A DNA stretch of 64,000 nucleotides from Melitaea cinxia (GCF_905220565.1 NC_059417.1:8046518-8110517), one strand, 5' to 3'. Shown: positions 45,020 to 56,764, counted from the first letter of the stretch. Notes: generated by a model not told the origin, from the sequence alone. Made by a program: numbers and translations.

Positions 45020-46050
45020 GACACCAATTGAGCCTCACTTGTTTAGTCCATAGGGCCAGTTTAAAGTCCTTATGTCAGTTTTAATTGAAATCAGCAGTTT
45101 TAATGTATTAAAATAAATTAATATCTAACTATCTACTTAAAGAAAAAAAAATTTTGGCACTCAGAATGCTGGTTTATTTGTAATTTTTTTTTTCATTCAA
45201 CATAAAAATTAATGACAATTTAAAAACTAATAACTGTGACATTTCATTCTTTTGTCTTGAATTGATGTTGATGCATTATGACTTTTTTAAGTCTTTTGTA
45301 GAAAAGTAAAAGTGGTGTAATCGTCAATAGTAATTTTTTAAACGTTTCTGCGATATTTTAAGTGTTCTGAAGCAGCATCAATTTGTAAGTTAATTTATTA
45401 TAAAATAAAAAAATATTAAATTTTTTACCTCTGAGAACAATCAAATTATTTTTTGTGTTAGGATATAATGTGTATATACAAATTTACATATATTCTGTGC
45501 GACGCAAAAGAGTATGTATATTTGTTTATTTGTTTGTTTGTTTGTTCTTATGTTATGTTGTGACCAAAATTGTTTACCGATTTTATCAATGAATTTCTGA
45601 TTTATTAAGTGTGTATTGATATAACACTTTTTCAATGGTGTAGTTGTGCAGGATGATGATGGACTTGATCTTTTCATTTATTTTTTAGTTTTTTTAACAC
45701 TCAAGTTTGGTTTTCTATTAATTTTATTTTATGGATTATGTGAGGACAATTGCAGATTGCTTAATAAATGATAATTCTGACTTATTGATGACTGCTTGGG
45801 CCTGAGCAATAACAATGAAACTATATGTAGATCATTGATCAATGATTATATTGTTATAATTAAATGATTTCGTCAGTTTTAGTAATCTATGGTCATTTAG
45901 AAATGGCACTGTTGCAAGAATTAAGTATTTTTGTTTATTTTATTTTAAACCAACATAAAAAAGGATTATGGTTAATTAATTTTTTAATATAATCGCCTTA
46001 AGTTTTTTAACCATCGTACTTTACCATCACATTTATTTAAAAAAGGCAAG
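45020..46050. other. No supported gene
   Basis: AT-rich. A minus-strand frame at 45677-45441 starts ATG with a Ser-rich beginning (MKRSSPSSSCTTTPLKK) and runs into an (ACAA)n tract. No family, no clear splice partner. Confidence 0.35.
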
Positions 46051-46054
46051 CGAT

Positions 46055-46690
46055 TGATTTCATAATGGAATTAAGGTGTATAATGGGACTGCAATAAAAA
46101 GACGTGTTCAATTCGTGCGCTCGTTCGCCTACCACTTAGTTGTGTCGTCTTTGCTCTCAATGGCAGCTTTAATGCAAAGAGGTATGGTTGCAACCAACGC
46201 TGCACACTCTTCAGACGTAATTGACTTCCAGACAGCCAAGAGTTTAGCCTTTAAGTCGCTCTTCGGTCTTGATGGATTTTTACGGAGAACTTTTTTCATA
46301 TTCCACCATAGGATTTCGATCGGCGATAAGTCCGGCCTGTTAGGTGGTCATTCGATTGTAGGGATGCTTTTCGCCAGTAGCCAAGTCTTTGTTGTCCTTG
46401 CAGTATGGCAGGAAGCACCATCCTCAGTAAATTCTCTTCCAAAAGGTTTTGATACCTTGCATAATTGATAGAACCATCCACAAACTTCATACCACCAACA
46501 CCTTGTGCAGACATGCAGCCCCATATCATAAGAGCCGTTGGAAACTTCACTTAACGTTTGAGACAATCAGTATGAAATGCCTCATTTTTGTTCCGAATCA
46601 CTTTTATCCGTTCATCGTTGACTGTCACTTCATTTTGACTCGTCACTCCAAATGATACTACGCCACTGATCGGAAGTCCAATTTAAATGA
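46055..46690 (-). pseudogene. Tc1-like transposase remnant
   Basis: Minus strand: 'VKFPTALMIWGCMSAQGVGG' then 'MKFVDGSINYARYQNLLEEN' is the conserved middle of Tc1-family transposases. The part that should hold the second catalytic Asp is missing: LLEENLLR jumps to a frameshifted 'MVLPAILQGQQR' (normally FQQDGASCHTA in another frame). Stops follow. Dead copy. Confidence 0.75.
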
Positions 46691-46694
46691 ACAC

Positions 46695-46800
46695 AATACA
46701 ATACAAATATTCTTTATTGTACACTATCCGAGGAAAAATTTTACACCGAAAAAGAAAATATAGACATGTACAAAAGGCGATCTTATTGCTAAAAGAGCGA
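46695..46800 (-). mobile_element. 3' UTR fragment of the CR1/Jockey-group LINE family
   Basis: 'aatattctttattgtacac' and 'tacaaaaggcgatcttattgc' match the 3' end of the LINE at 9833-13311. It separates the two Tc1 remnants. Confidence 0.6.
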
Positions 46801-47000
46801 GGGCTGCATGTCTGCACAAGGTGTTGGTGGTATGAAGTTTGTGGATTGTTCTATCAATTATGCAAGATATCAAAACCTTATGGAAGAGAATTTACTGCCC
46901 TCTATTCCGTCACTCAAGCATCAAGATTTCTTCATTTTTCAACAGAATGGTGCTTCCTGTCATACTGCAAGGACAACAAAGACTTTCTGTTAGTGAAAGA
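46800..47000 (+). pseudogene. Second Tc1-like transposase remnant, opposite strand
   Basis: Plus strand: 'CMSAQGVGGMKFVDCSINYA' followed by 'LPSIPSLKHQDFFIFQQNGA' and SCHTARTTKTF. The position of the second catalytic Asp is Asn (FQQNGA). Short fragment that runs into a piece of the ACTTCGTCCGCG repeat. Confidence 0.75.
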
Positions 47001-47097
47001 ATTTTCATGATCGGATCAGTATTTGCGAAGATTACCCCCTACATACAAACAAAGTTGTTATAAACTTTACCTCTTTATAGTATTAGTATAGATTTAG
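46995..47097 (+). repeat. 3' end of an ACTTCGTCCGCG-family repeat
   Basis: 'gatcggatcagtatttgcga', 'gattaccccctacatac' and terminal 'tatagtattagtatagattt' correspond to the end at 50310-50393/56905-56930. Confidence 0.55.
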
Positions 47098-47099
47098 AT

Positions 47100-47760
47100 T
47101 TCTTACCTCAAAAAAGAGAGATTGCTAAGGTTACATGTTTATGCTTTTTTTTACTATTATTATTTGTTCTTAAGGTATTTTTTAAACAAATAGGTTCTAT
47201 TATCTTTGATTGTCTAATTTTTTTAGATTGATATCTAAAAAACAACATTGGTTGATACCAATATGATTCAATTTTATCAAGACTGGCACGAATACTTACT
47301 ACTAATATTCGACGTGTACTCCTCGTGATAAAAGTGCTCTTATTCAGATTGTTTGATTAAATATGCTTTGTAATTAATTGGAATTTGAACTCTTGTCTAT
47401 GCGCTGAAAACATTATGGATTGCGTCACGCGTGATTATTATAAATTGATATCTCCGAGGAATACTATCTCAATTAAATAGATGCCCTTTTCTGTATTTAA
47501 GGGAAAACAATTCGATTATCTTAATATTTTGATCTTAATTTTAGTATGAGTTACGACAAGCTGTAAATTTTACAAAATAAATTTTAGCGATTTAGCACTT
47601 ATCGACACATTTTCTTTGGAAGCTCCTCTGCTTACCTACGAAAAAAAAAAGAGTAGATATTCCTTTTTACATGCTTCAAATCAATACACATTCAGATTAA
47701 TACATAAAAGATCATATTATTTGAAAGTAATAAAACCAGTAATAATAAATAATAATAGAT
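47100..47760. other. No gene seen
   Basis: AT-rich sequence, no recognisable features. Confidence 0.4.
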
Positions 47761-47761
47761 A

Positions 47762-47860
47762 GAAATGCGGTCACCAGCCCGCCTGCCCAGCGTATGGGCA
47801 ACACACATGAGATCACGTGGAGACCTGTGTCCAGCAGTGGACTGCGATAAGCTGAAGTGA
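47762..47860 (+). mobile_element. Truncated RTE-tailed element
   Basis: 'gcggtcaccagcccgcctgc', 'ccagcgtatgggcaac' and 'cctgtgtccagcagtggact' match the 3' third of the other copies. No (CAT)n tail. Confidence 0.6.
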
Positions 47861-48600
47861 AATTTATAGAAATAAATAATAGAATGATTACACATATAAA
47901 GTACGCTTGATGGCGAAGGTTTCTGTTTCTCCATTGCTGATCCAATAGATAAGAGTTTGAGATATTTTTTTTTACTTTCAAAGCACTATCTGTCAGATAT
48001 TTTTATTCGCAACATGTAGAACCAAAACTTGTAGTTTATTAATTGAGGTAGAACCCCCTTTGATCATGTTCTTATTCTATTGATTAAGTCTATCACTGAC
48101 TTTTGTGTGAATAAACTTCATAAACAAATAGAGTAATTAGTTCTAAACCATGTAGGAAATCCAAAATTTGCAATTATTATCTTAAATTTGTAAATGATTT
48201 TTTGTCATATTTCACAATATTTTAAATTTGAAGATGATGTTACAGTACCTGTTCTTAACGTCTTCCTCAGACCTTCTATCCCCATTCACCCACGGTGATA
48301 TTTGTTCTATTTTATGACGCTATTGTAAAATTTTATCGTACAAAAGATTAAAATATTAATATGTACGGTTGAGATAATTAACGTATTCTAATATTTGTAT
48401 TATATTTACGATGTTTGTTCATAGAACTGAAGAATTACTGAATAATGTTTATTAAATTTTATTATACTATTGTGGAAAATTCGCGTTAGCAAAATTCATA
48501 ATTTTCCACTTTTGTTGTGTTGATTTATACAAAATAAAATGGACTTTCATTAGTCATTTAACGCAAACATTCAATTCGTCGCTTTATATAAAAATAATCT
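47861..48600. other. No gene seen
   Basis: AT-rich sequence, no recognisable features. Confidence 0.4.
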
Positions 48601-48870
48601 ATAATATAAAAATGAGTCGCTGAATGTGTTGCTAAGCGCAAAACTCGAGAACGGTTGGACCGATTTCGCTAATTCTTTTTTTTTAAATATTCCTTGAAGG
48701 ACGAGGATGGTTTTTACGGAGAGAAAAATTCAAAAAAAAATTTTTTTTTAATTTTCTGAAAAAGTCTAAAAACAACACTTTTCTATACTCCCATACAAAA
48801 GATTTGTGATAATACTTAAAAGTCACTGTTAGGCGATACGAAGTTCGTCGGGTCAGCTAGTAGTAAATAA
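48601..48870 (-). repeat. 'gaacttcg' interspersed repeat, reversed
   Basis: Right end reads, on the minus strand, 'tagctgacccgacgaacttcg', left end 'tataatataaaaatgagtcg'. The internal 'gagaacggttggaccgattt' is a widely seen lepidopteran phrase. No coding frame. Confidence 0.5.
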
Positions 48871-49622
48871 ATTCTAAACGTTGTAAAAAGTCGAGTGGAA
48901 CACTACGTTGAATACATTTTAAGTTTATGAAACCTTGTATACCGTTTTCTTAACGAGCAATTAGTAGTCAAAAGAAATGCAAGATTGATTATAAATATAG
49001 TTTTTTATGTATGTTTCTAGAGATTTCAAGAAAAGATTTAATTTCAATGTTAGGCTAAGTACCAAGTAACGAAGTTAGTTGCTTATTATATGTTCAATTT
49101 TTGTTCTACCCTCTAATTCTGCCTTGAAAAGACGATCATAATTTTAACAGTATTAATATTTTTGCTTGTAAATGAAAAATGCGAAGTTCAAAACTCTATC
49201 TCTTTGTCTAAGAAGCGGCTCGCAAGAAAACTATAAATAACTTCCAAGGTTAAAAATTTTAAGAAAGTCGTTGAACGGTATAATTGTTAATGATTCTATC
49301 GTGAAGGTACTTCATTTAATGTGCTGAAGAAAAAACTTTAAAAACCAACCAATGATTTATATAATGTATTCTAAAATAATCAAAAATGAGACAGTATTTA
49401 AGAAAAAACTCATGATGTAATAATCTCAGAATTACATTTTAAACTAGCTTCTGCGCGCGACTTCGTCCGCGTGGAACAGAGGCGCGCGCAATACTTGATC
49501 ATTATTTTGCTGCGATGTTATTTTAAAACTGCGATATCTCCTGAGATTCTCATTGAAATCGAATTATGTAAAAGGCTATTTTATTTTATATTAAATACTT
49601 GTGATGAATAACGTATTTATTT

Positions 49623-49961
49623 CATCATCATCATTACAGCCTATACAGTCCACTGCTGGACATAGGCCTCCACAAGTTTACGCCAAAAATAACGTGAACT
49701 CGTGTGTTTTGCCCATAGTCGTCACCACGCTGGGCAGGCGGGTTGGTGACCGCAGTACTGGCTTTGTCGCACTGAAGACGCTGCTGCCCGTCTTCGGCCT
49801 GTGTATTTCAAAGCCAGCAGTTGGATGGTTGTCCCGCCATTGGTCGGCTTTTTAAGTTCCAAGGTGGTAGCGGAACTGTGTTATCCCTTAGTCGCCTCTT
49901 ACGACACCCACGGGAAGAGAGGGGGTGGCTATATTCTTTAGTACCGTAGCCACACAGTACA
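49623..49961 (-). mobile_element. RTE-tailed non-autonomous retroelement, copy 4
   Basis: Flanked by a 10-bp duplication 'gtatttattt' (49613-49622 and 49962-49971). The relative at 28763-29212 has a single 'gtatttattt' at the same place, so the empty site is known. 339 bp with (CAT)n at left and 'gtagccacacag' at right. Confidence 0.85.
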
Positions 49962-50392
49962 GTATTTATTTATATAAGGATTAATATCATGTTTATAAAA
50001 ACATCTTCGCAAATAATGCATTATTTTAGAACAAACTTGGTTAGCACAAAAAAAGATTATAGTAAGCCAACCTTAAAGATAGATATGTGCTGTCGCGGAC
50101 TTTCTTTTAAAACTTTTAAAGAGGATCAATTCTGTCTTACATGATTTTTGCGAAACTTTAACTGTTTTTACAGTACACGCAGCGGATGCTCTCAAAAGGA
50201 AAAAAGAACTCCCGATTTTTAAACATTCTTCACTGGTGCTCCGCTTCTTTTGGTTTTATCGTGATGAAATATAGCCTATAACCTTCCTCGATAAAATGGG
50301 CTATCTAACAGTAAAAGAGTTCTTCAAATCGGACCAGTAGTTTCTAAGATTAGCGCGTTCAAAAAAACAAACAAACTCTTCAGCTTTATAAT

Positions 50393-50536
50393 TGTCTATG
50401 TGAATATGTCAATTAATGTCACTTCACTTACAAACGTCAAGTTAGTTAGAAATAAACCTCTAAGCTGGACACACGCATCTTTCATTCGACCCTTCAAAAA
50501 AACTTCTACACAATTTGAACCTTATTCTCATGAACA
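50393..50536 (+). repeat. Bel/Pao 5' LTR
   Basis: 144 bp from 'tgtctatgtg' to 'catgaaca', with TG...CA ends. By eye identical to the 3' LTR. Short for this superfamily. Confidence 0.9.
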
Positions 50537-50543
50537 TAAAGTT

Positions 50544-50560
50544 TGGTCCTTCGAGCCGGA
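50544..50560 (+). promoter_or_regulatory. Primer binding site, tRNA-Tyr type
   Basis: 'tggtccttcgagccgga' is the complement of the 3' end of an insect tRNA-Tyr (acceptor stem CCUUCG...CGAAGGA plus CCA, as I remember it). It lies 7 bases after the LTR. Confidence 0.6.
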
Positions 50561-50753
50561 TGGCGTGCGTCGAGCGTGCGTCGAGATTTCGAGAACAAAG
50601 GAAGTACATTCCACGGCAACAAGTGTGTAAAAAAAACGTGTCGTTAAGTTCAAAGGTTATTTATTACAAAGATATTACAACGTTTTTAAGAAGTTTTTAC
50701 GAAGTTAAATACAGTGTTTGGCGTTAGTATTGAAGAATTTTGGATTATATACA

Positions 50754-53700
50754 ATGGAGAAATACATTTTATATCAAATGGAGTTATTTGACAACCTAAA
50801 AAATTGTGAGAAAAATTTAAGAAAGACACCGAAGGAGAGAATTAAAAAAGCATATTTAGAAACTAGATTGGAGCAATTAGAAACATTATGGAACGATTTT
50901 AAAGAAGGACATAAAAATATTATTTTGAAAATTTCGAAAGACGAAGACAGAAAACTATCATATTTCAAAAATGAAGTGTTTGAAGCGTTTGAGGAGATGT
51001 ATATCAGTACTAAATCTATGTTAAAGGAAATGATAATGCCTTTTTTAAAATCTTCGAATAATTCTCAAACTACCGGCGTTCCCGATGTTAACGATTCCAA
51101 TAGAAACTGTGATATTAAGTTGCCGATTATTAAAATTCCAACCTTTACCGGTAAATACGAGGAGTGGCAAACGTTTTACGATTTATTCTATTCTCTCATA
51201 CATAACAATGAAGCTTTGTCACCGGTGCAAAAACTCCATTATTTAAAAAGTAATTTATCGGGTGAACCTGAAACAATGTTACGTAATTTTTCCATAACTG
51301 ACCCCAATTATGAAGAAGCGTGGTGCCAACTTGTGAAGAGATATAATAACAAGAGGTTTAATTGCAACGCCATTTTGAAAATTCTGTTTACACAAAAGAT
51401 GATTACTGCAGAGTCTGCGAGTCATATAAAGCAACTTCTAGACACAACGGTTACCTGTTTAAAAGCGTTATCGAATATGGGTATAGATACGCATTCGTGG
51501 GATATAATTATCAACTATTTAGTCATTTCAAAACTGGACTCCGAGTCGATGCGACAGTGGGAACAACGTGTAAGTGTCCAATCTGAGTTACCTACATGGT
51601 CCGAATTACAACTTTATTTAGAGTCAAGATTTAGATCCTTGGAAATGATCGAGTGTAATAATAATAAAAATAAATCTTTGTTAGCTAAATCCATTCCGAA
51701 AACGAAATCTTTTCATACCAATATGAATAACCAAATAAAAAATAACGAAATTAAAAATAACCAAATTAAATGTATTTTATGTAGTAGTGATCATTATATT
51801 TATAATTGTAAAATGTTTTCGAATATGTCAGTGCAAGACAGACAAAATTTAATAAAGAAATCTAGATTGTGCTTTAACTGTCTTGCGCCGTCACACTCTG
51901 TAATAAATTGTCGTCAATCTTCATGTTGTAAAAGGTGCGGACGCCGTCATCATTCAATGATTCATGTTGAACGCGAGCCTAAAGTTGATAATCCAGTCGA
52001 GACGGCTTCCACATCTACAGGTATAGAGAATAAGTCTAGAGGTAAGCCTAATATTTTGTCAAATGATAACAACATTATAACAAATTTTTGTGAACATATT
52101 GATTCAAATAGTACTTTATTAGCTACAGTTCAAGTTTTAGTTGAGAGTAAAAATGGTAATAATCATGTTATTAGGGCTTTGTTAGACCAAGGGTCGCAGG
52201 CATCGTTTGTGACAGAAGCAACAGTTCAGTTACTTAAACTTTCACGTAAGTCAGTAAGTGGTTGGGTGTCAGGTGTGGGAGAAGGGCAAATGAGAATTAA
52301 ATACATGGTTTCGTTATGTTTGAAATCACGCCACAATCCCGAGTCTAGAGTTTGTGTAAATGCATATGTATTGCGTTCATTAACAGCACTGCTACCTATC
52401 ACTAAGCTACATTCACCTGAGTGGTCAGACATAGAAAAATTAGAGTTGGCTGATCCAGGATATACAACACCAGGAAGAATAGATATTCTTCTTGGAGCCG
52501 AGGTTTATAGTGATGTATTATTAAATGGTATCATGAAACATCCTACAAGTAATTTACTTGCACAAAATACTATTTTTGGTTGGGTATTGTCTGGTAAGGT
52601 TTGTAGTCCACGCAACTCGGCAAGGAATACGGTATCTAGCTTGCATATACAACTTAAGGATGATGACATTCTTAAGCTTTTCTGGGAGCAAGAAAATGAA
52701 CCGAACATAATTAAAAGAAGATTGTCAAAGGAAGAAGAAAGATGTGAAAAAATCTATGATGCTACAACTACGAGGGATAAGGAAGGGAGGTTTATAGTTA
52801 AGTTACCATTTAAAACCGAACACTCTAGCTGTCAAAATGGCAAATTATATGAGATGGCTGCTAGAAGATTTATGAGCTTAGAGAAGAAGTTACAAAGTAA
52901 TCAAGATTATCAAAAAGAATACATAAAGGTAATGCAAGAGTACATAGATTTAAAACATATGGTTGAAGTTGATTCGCAACACATTGACAATCAAAATACT
53001 GTCTACTTACCACACCACGGTGTGCTTAGAGAAGACAAAACAACAACGAAGCTGCGAATTGTTTTCGACGCTTCATGCAAGGGAGTTAATGGGTTTTCTT
53101 TAAATGATGATCTGCTGGTGGGCCCAAAGCTCCAGCAGGATCTACGACATATTTTGATGAGATGGAGGACTCATAAGATCTGTATAACTGCAGATATTAT
53201 AAAAATGTACAGGATGGTACGTGTGGCAGAAGAAGACACAGATTTTCAGAGGCTACTTTGGAGATCCACACCCGATGAGCAATTAAGACATTACAAGCTG
53301 TTGAGACTGACTTTTGGGACTGCATGCGCTCCGTATCTTGCTGTGAAGTCACTACAAAGATTAGCAGATGATGCAGAATTTAAATATCCAGAGGCTGCAA
53401 AAATAATAAAAAATGATTTCTACATGGATGACCTTTTAACAGGATGTGAAACAGAAGATGAAGCCATAGAAATTTACAATAATATGAACAAATTGTTGAA
53501 CTCGGGAGGATTTGATCTCCAAAAGTGGAGTAGTAATAATCAAAATGTACTAAAATACATCGGAGAAAATAAGCGAGATGATCATGAACTCCCTCTTAAA
53601 ATCAATAGTCTGGTGAAGGTGTTAGGAGTAATTTGGAATCGTGATGCGGATAATTTTGAATATACCTTAAATCTAGCAGGAACTAAACAACCTATAACAA

Positions 53701-55991
53701 AGCGACAAATTCTTTCAAATATAGCAAAGCTCTATGATCCTTTAGGTTGGTTGGCTCCGGTTGTTGTGATAGCAAAGATGATCATGCAGAAGCTATGGAA
53801 ATCAGGCCTGGAATGGGATGATACTGTGCAAGGAAGTTTATTGGCTGAGTGGCTAAATTTCAGAGAAAATTTGATACATATAAAAAAGATTACTATACCT
53901 AGATCATTACATTTCTCTAAGATGTCTTCTGTAGAATTACATGTTTTTGCAGATGCTTCTCTGTTAGCATATGGGGCAGTTGTTTATATTCGTGTAGTCA
54001 AGGATGAAAGGGTCTTTGTAAACTTAATAACAGCCAAGACAAAAGTAGCTCCAATTGATAAACAAATTTCCATCCCTAGGCTGGAACTCTGTTCCGCGGC
54101 TCTGGCAGCTAAACTAATTTTTGAGACTCAAGTAATGAATATACCTAAAGTTAACTTACATGCGTGGTCTGATTCCACAATTGTGTTGGCGTGGCTGAAG
54201 GGAGGACCAGGTCGATGGAATACCTTTGTAAGCAACAGAGTTTCTGACATTTTAAATATCTTAGACTATGAACAGTGGGGTCATGTTGCTTCGGAAGTTA
54301 ACCCAGCTGACTGTGCCTCAAGAGGTTTACAAGCTTCAGAATTGGTGAATCATACATTGTGGTGGAAAGGCCCTACCTGGTTGTCTACAAGGAGCATGAA
54401 ATTAAATTACTTAGAGATAGATGACACACAAGAAGAAGAGAAGGTCAAGACTTTAACTGTTTTACTAGAAAGTGAACAAGATTTGATTTGGACAAAATTT
54501 TCTGATTTATCAAAAATGCTGAGAATCATATCATACTGTAGGAGATGGTTAAATGTTATTCGAAGAAAAGTTAAAAGGCAAAGTGAGTCTAAATTTGTTA
54601 CATTAGATGAAATTAATAAAACTTTAGAAAATTGTATAAAACAAGTTCAAGGTATAGAATTTAAAAATGAAATAAAACAGTTAAAGTCTCGTGGATGTGT
54701 TTCAAAGGGAAGTAAAATCCTTAATCTTTGTCCTATTTTTGATGAAATAGGAATACTAAGAGTTGGAGGTCGGATTCAGCAATCAAAGGTGCCCTATGAT
54801 ACTCAGCATCCCATAATTTTACCTGCTAAGAGTCATCTTAGCAGACTTTTAATTATGAATGCTCACAAGAAAACTTTACATGGCGGACCACAGATGATGT
54901 TAAACTATATCAGATCAAAATATTGGATCTTACGAGCTAAAGGTCAAGTAAAGAAATATTACCGTGAGTGTGTAACATGTATTAGATACTCGAAGAAAAC
55001 TACTCAGCAATTGATGGGTCAGTTGCCAGAGGTACGACTGAAACCAAGTCGACCTTTTAGTTCAGCTGGCGTGGACTATACAGGACCTATCAACATTAGA
55101 TTTTCACCTGGCAGAGGTGCTAAGGCCTACAAAGGATACATATGTGTGTTTATATGTATGGTAACTCGTGCCATACATCTAGAGGCAGTAACGGATTTAA
55201 CAACAAATGGATTTGTCGCAGCATTTAGGCGTTTCACAGCGAGGAGAGGACATTGTTCAAACATATACAGTGATAATGGTACTAATTTTGTAGGAGCCGA
55301 CAAACAATTGCAAAATATGTTTAGGAGTGCTAAATCTTCAATGACAGGTGAATTAGCAGAGTTGTTAACATTAGAGCGTACTACATGGCATTTCATTCCT
55401 CCTCACGCACCAAATTTCGGTGGCTTATGGGAAGCGAGGGTTCGCAGTATGAAGGTACATCTTAGGAGAGTCATTGGGGATACAACACTTACATACGAGG
55501 AACTAACTACAGTGCTAACGCAAGTAGAAGCATGTTTAAATTCGCGACCTTTAACAATTTTGAGCGACGACCCTAATGATCCCTTACCCCTGACACCTGG
55601 TCATTTTTTGATTGGTGAGCCCTTACTTAATTTAACTGATGAAAATTATAGTCTATGTAAAATACCGTGTCATGAAAGGTGGAAATTAACACAAAAAATG
55701 GTAAATGATTTCTGGAACAGATGGTCCAAGGAATATTTAGTAAGTCTTAATCAAAGATATAAATGGCATAGTAAAAACACTGAACCAGAAATCGATGATA
55801 TTGTAATATTAAAGGAGGATAATATTCCACCTAGTAAGTGGGTATTAGGTAAAATAATTCATAAACATGTCGGTCCAGACAATATTACTCGTGTAGTGTC
55901 AATCAAATGTAAAAATGGTATTTTTAAACGACCTTTAAATAAAATATGTATGCTTTTGAAACAAAACAATGATGAGACACAAAATAATTAA
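50754..55991 (+). CDS. Bel/Pao Gag-Pol polyprotein (1745 residues)
   Basis: The frame is open from 50718, but that codon is TTG; the first ATG with good context (acaATGg) is 50754. Residue numbers below count from 50718. Gag (about 130-320) has the Pao-type capsid region (IPTFTGKYEEW). Zinc knuckles follow at about 350-415 (CILCSSDH, CFNCLAPSH, CKRCGRRHH). The protease at about 486 has LLDQGSQASF, the Pao DQG active site. RT has catalytic YMDD at about 902-905; RNase H has FADAS near 1077 and WSDST. Integrase has an HHCC zinc region (1355-1421), then D in GVDYTG, D in SDNGTNF and E in LWEARV, then the DUF5641-like C-terminus (PGHFLIGEPLL...). No stop or frameshift anywhere, so a functional element is plausible. 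Confidence 0.95.
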   Translation: MEKYILYQMELFDNLKNCEKNLRKTPKERIKKAYLETRLEQLETLWNDFKEGHKNIILKISKDEDRKLSYFKNEVFEAFEEMYISTKSMLKEMIMPFLKSSNNSQTTGVPDVNDSNRNCDIKLPIIKIPTFTGKYEEWQTFYDLFYSLIHNNEALSPVQKLHYLKSNLSGEPETMLRNFSITDPNYEEAWCQLVKRYNNKRFNCNAILKILFTQKMITAESASHIKQLLDTTVTCLKALSNMGIDTHSWDIIINYLVISKLDSESMRQWEQRVSVQSELPTWSELQLYLESRFRSLEMIECNNNKNKSLLAKSIPKTKSFHTNMNNQIKNNEIKNNQIKCILCSSDHYIYNCKMFSNMSVQDRQNLIKKSRLCFNCLAPSHSVINCRQSSCCKRCGRRHHSMIHVEREPKVDNPVETASTSTGIENKSRGKPNILSNDNNIITNFCEHIDSNSTLLATVQVLVESKNGNNHVIRALLDQGSQASFVTEATVQLLKLSRKSVSGWVSGVGEGQMRIKYMVSLCLKSRHNPESRVCVNAYVLRSLTALLPITKLHSPEWSDIEKLELADPGYTTPGRIDILLGAEVYSDVLLNGIMKHPTSNLLAQNTIFGWVLSGKVCSPRNSARNTVSSLHIQLKDDDILKLFWEQENEPNIIKRRLSKEEERCEKIYDATTTRDKEGRFIVKLPFKTEHSSCQNGKLYEMAARRFMSLEKKLQSNQDYQKEYIKVMQEYIDLKHMVEVDSQHIDNQNTVYLPHHGVLREDKTTTKLRIVFDASCKGVNGFSLNDDLLVGPKLQQDLRHILMRWRTHKICITADIIKMYRMVRVAEEDTDFQRLLWRSTPDEQLRHYKLLRLTFGTACAPYLAVKSLQRLADDAEFKYPEAAKIIKNDFYMDDLLTGCETEDEAIEIYNNMNKLLNSGGFDLQKWSSNNQNVLKYIGENKRDDHELPLKINSLVKVLGVIWNRDADNFEYTLNLAGTKQPITKRQILSNIAKLYDPLGWLAPVVVIAKMIMQKLWKSGLEWDDTVQGSLLAEWLNFRENLIHIKKITIPRSLHFSKMSSVELHVFADASLLAYGAVVYIRVVKDERVFVNLITAKTKVAPIDKQISIPRLELCSAALAAKLIFETQVMNIPKVNLHAWSDSTIVLAWLKGGPGRWNTFVSNRVSDILNILDYEQWGHVASEVNPADCASRGLQASELVNHTLWWKGPTWLSTRSMKLNYLEIDDTQEEEKVKTLTVLLESEQDLIWTKFSDLSKMLRIISYCRRWLNVIRRKVKRQSESKFVTLDEINKTLENCIKQVQGIEFKNEIKQLKSRGCVSKGSKILNLCPIFDEIGILRVGGRIQQSKVPYDTQHPIILPAKSHLSRLLIMNAHKKTLHGGPQMMLNYIRSKYWILRAKGQVKKYYRECVTCIRYSKKTTQQLMGQLPEVRLKPSRPFSSAGVDYTGPINIRFSPGRGAKAYKGYICVFICMVTRAIHLEAVTDLTTNGFVAAFRRFTARRGHCSNIYSDNGTNFVGADKQLQNMFRSAKSSMTGELAELLTLERTTWHFIPPHAPNFGGLWEARVRSMKVHLRRVIGDTTLTYEELTTVLTQVEACLNSRPLTILSDDPNDPLPLTPGHFLIGEPLLNLTDENYSLCKIPCHERWKLTQKMVNDFWNRWSKEYLVSLNQRYKWHSKNTEPEIDDIVILKEDNIPPSKWVLGKIIHKHVGPDNITRVVSIKCKNGIFKRPLNKICMLLKQNNDETQNN

Positions 55992-56750
55992 AATTTACAG
56001 TTTAACTAATAGGTACCATACATACTTTATTTAACTGGCCATTAATTAACATAAATAAAACAACTTAATATTTTTCAAATTTTATTTACATTATAAATTA
56101 CAAAGTTTACTTTATTGTACTGTTACCTTTTGTTACTGTATTGTATAAACATTACATTTATCTAAGTTAAGTTATTTACCTGTAAAATGATTTTGTATGC
56201 ATTTAGCAATTGCAATATATATGTACTTAAGTGGTTGGATATTCAGAGACTAATTTTGAAATAAATAGTAGCATCAATTTATATTTTCAAAAGAGGAAAA
56301 TGATTGTAATGTCATTTTCAGGGTTCAGTAAAATTAGAGCTAACTATATTGAGTTATAATTAAGTAAGAATATAGTTGTCAATTATATGTCAAACTTCTG
56401 AAAAAAAAAAAAAAAAAAAAAAATACTAAAACATTTCATAGAAATTGAAACTGGATATCATTGGATGTAAAAATAATAATAAGTTTGTAAAATAATAGTA
56501 AGTTATTAAAAAAAAAATATTAAGTGGTACTTACCTGGGGATATACTATGAGCATCTATAATGAATTGAAAATAAACTGCTTTTTTTTTCTTTTCTGATA
56601 TTTGAATAATATTAATAAATTTATAACATTGTTAATAAGACTTGTAGATTGGCCTGCATAAAAATTGAACAGCTCATGGTAGATCCGTTGATTTGATGTT
56701 ATTTGTGTTATAAAATATAATTGTGTTTGTGTTATAAAAGAACGCCGTCC
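55992..56750 (+). other. Bel/Pao 3' untranslated region
   Basis: About 760 bp between the stop codon and the purine tract. AT-rich, with a 23-A run at about 56402-56423. No env-like frame. Confidence 0.6.
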
Positions 56751-56753
56751 TTT

Positions 56754-56764
56754 GGGGGGCGGAA
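56754..56764 (+). promoter_or_regulatory. Polypurine tract
   Basis: 'ggggggcggaa' immediately precedes the 3' LTR. The single C is an interruption, but position and composition fit a plus-strand primer. Confidence 0.7.

Noticed and set aside
45441..45677. 78-codon minus frame starting MKRSSPSSS
   Set aside because: Runs into an (ACAA)n tract, no recognisable family and no convincing splice site; may be chance.
49601..49855. 84-codon plus frame, and similar ones at 31143 and 63236
   Set aside because: Antisense translations of RTE-tailed elements; the same peptide recurs in each copy.
50718..50753. 12 extra residues at the start of the Bel/Pao frame
   Set aside because: The codon at 50718 is TTG; the first ATG is 50754, with better context.
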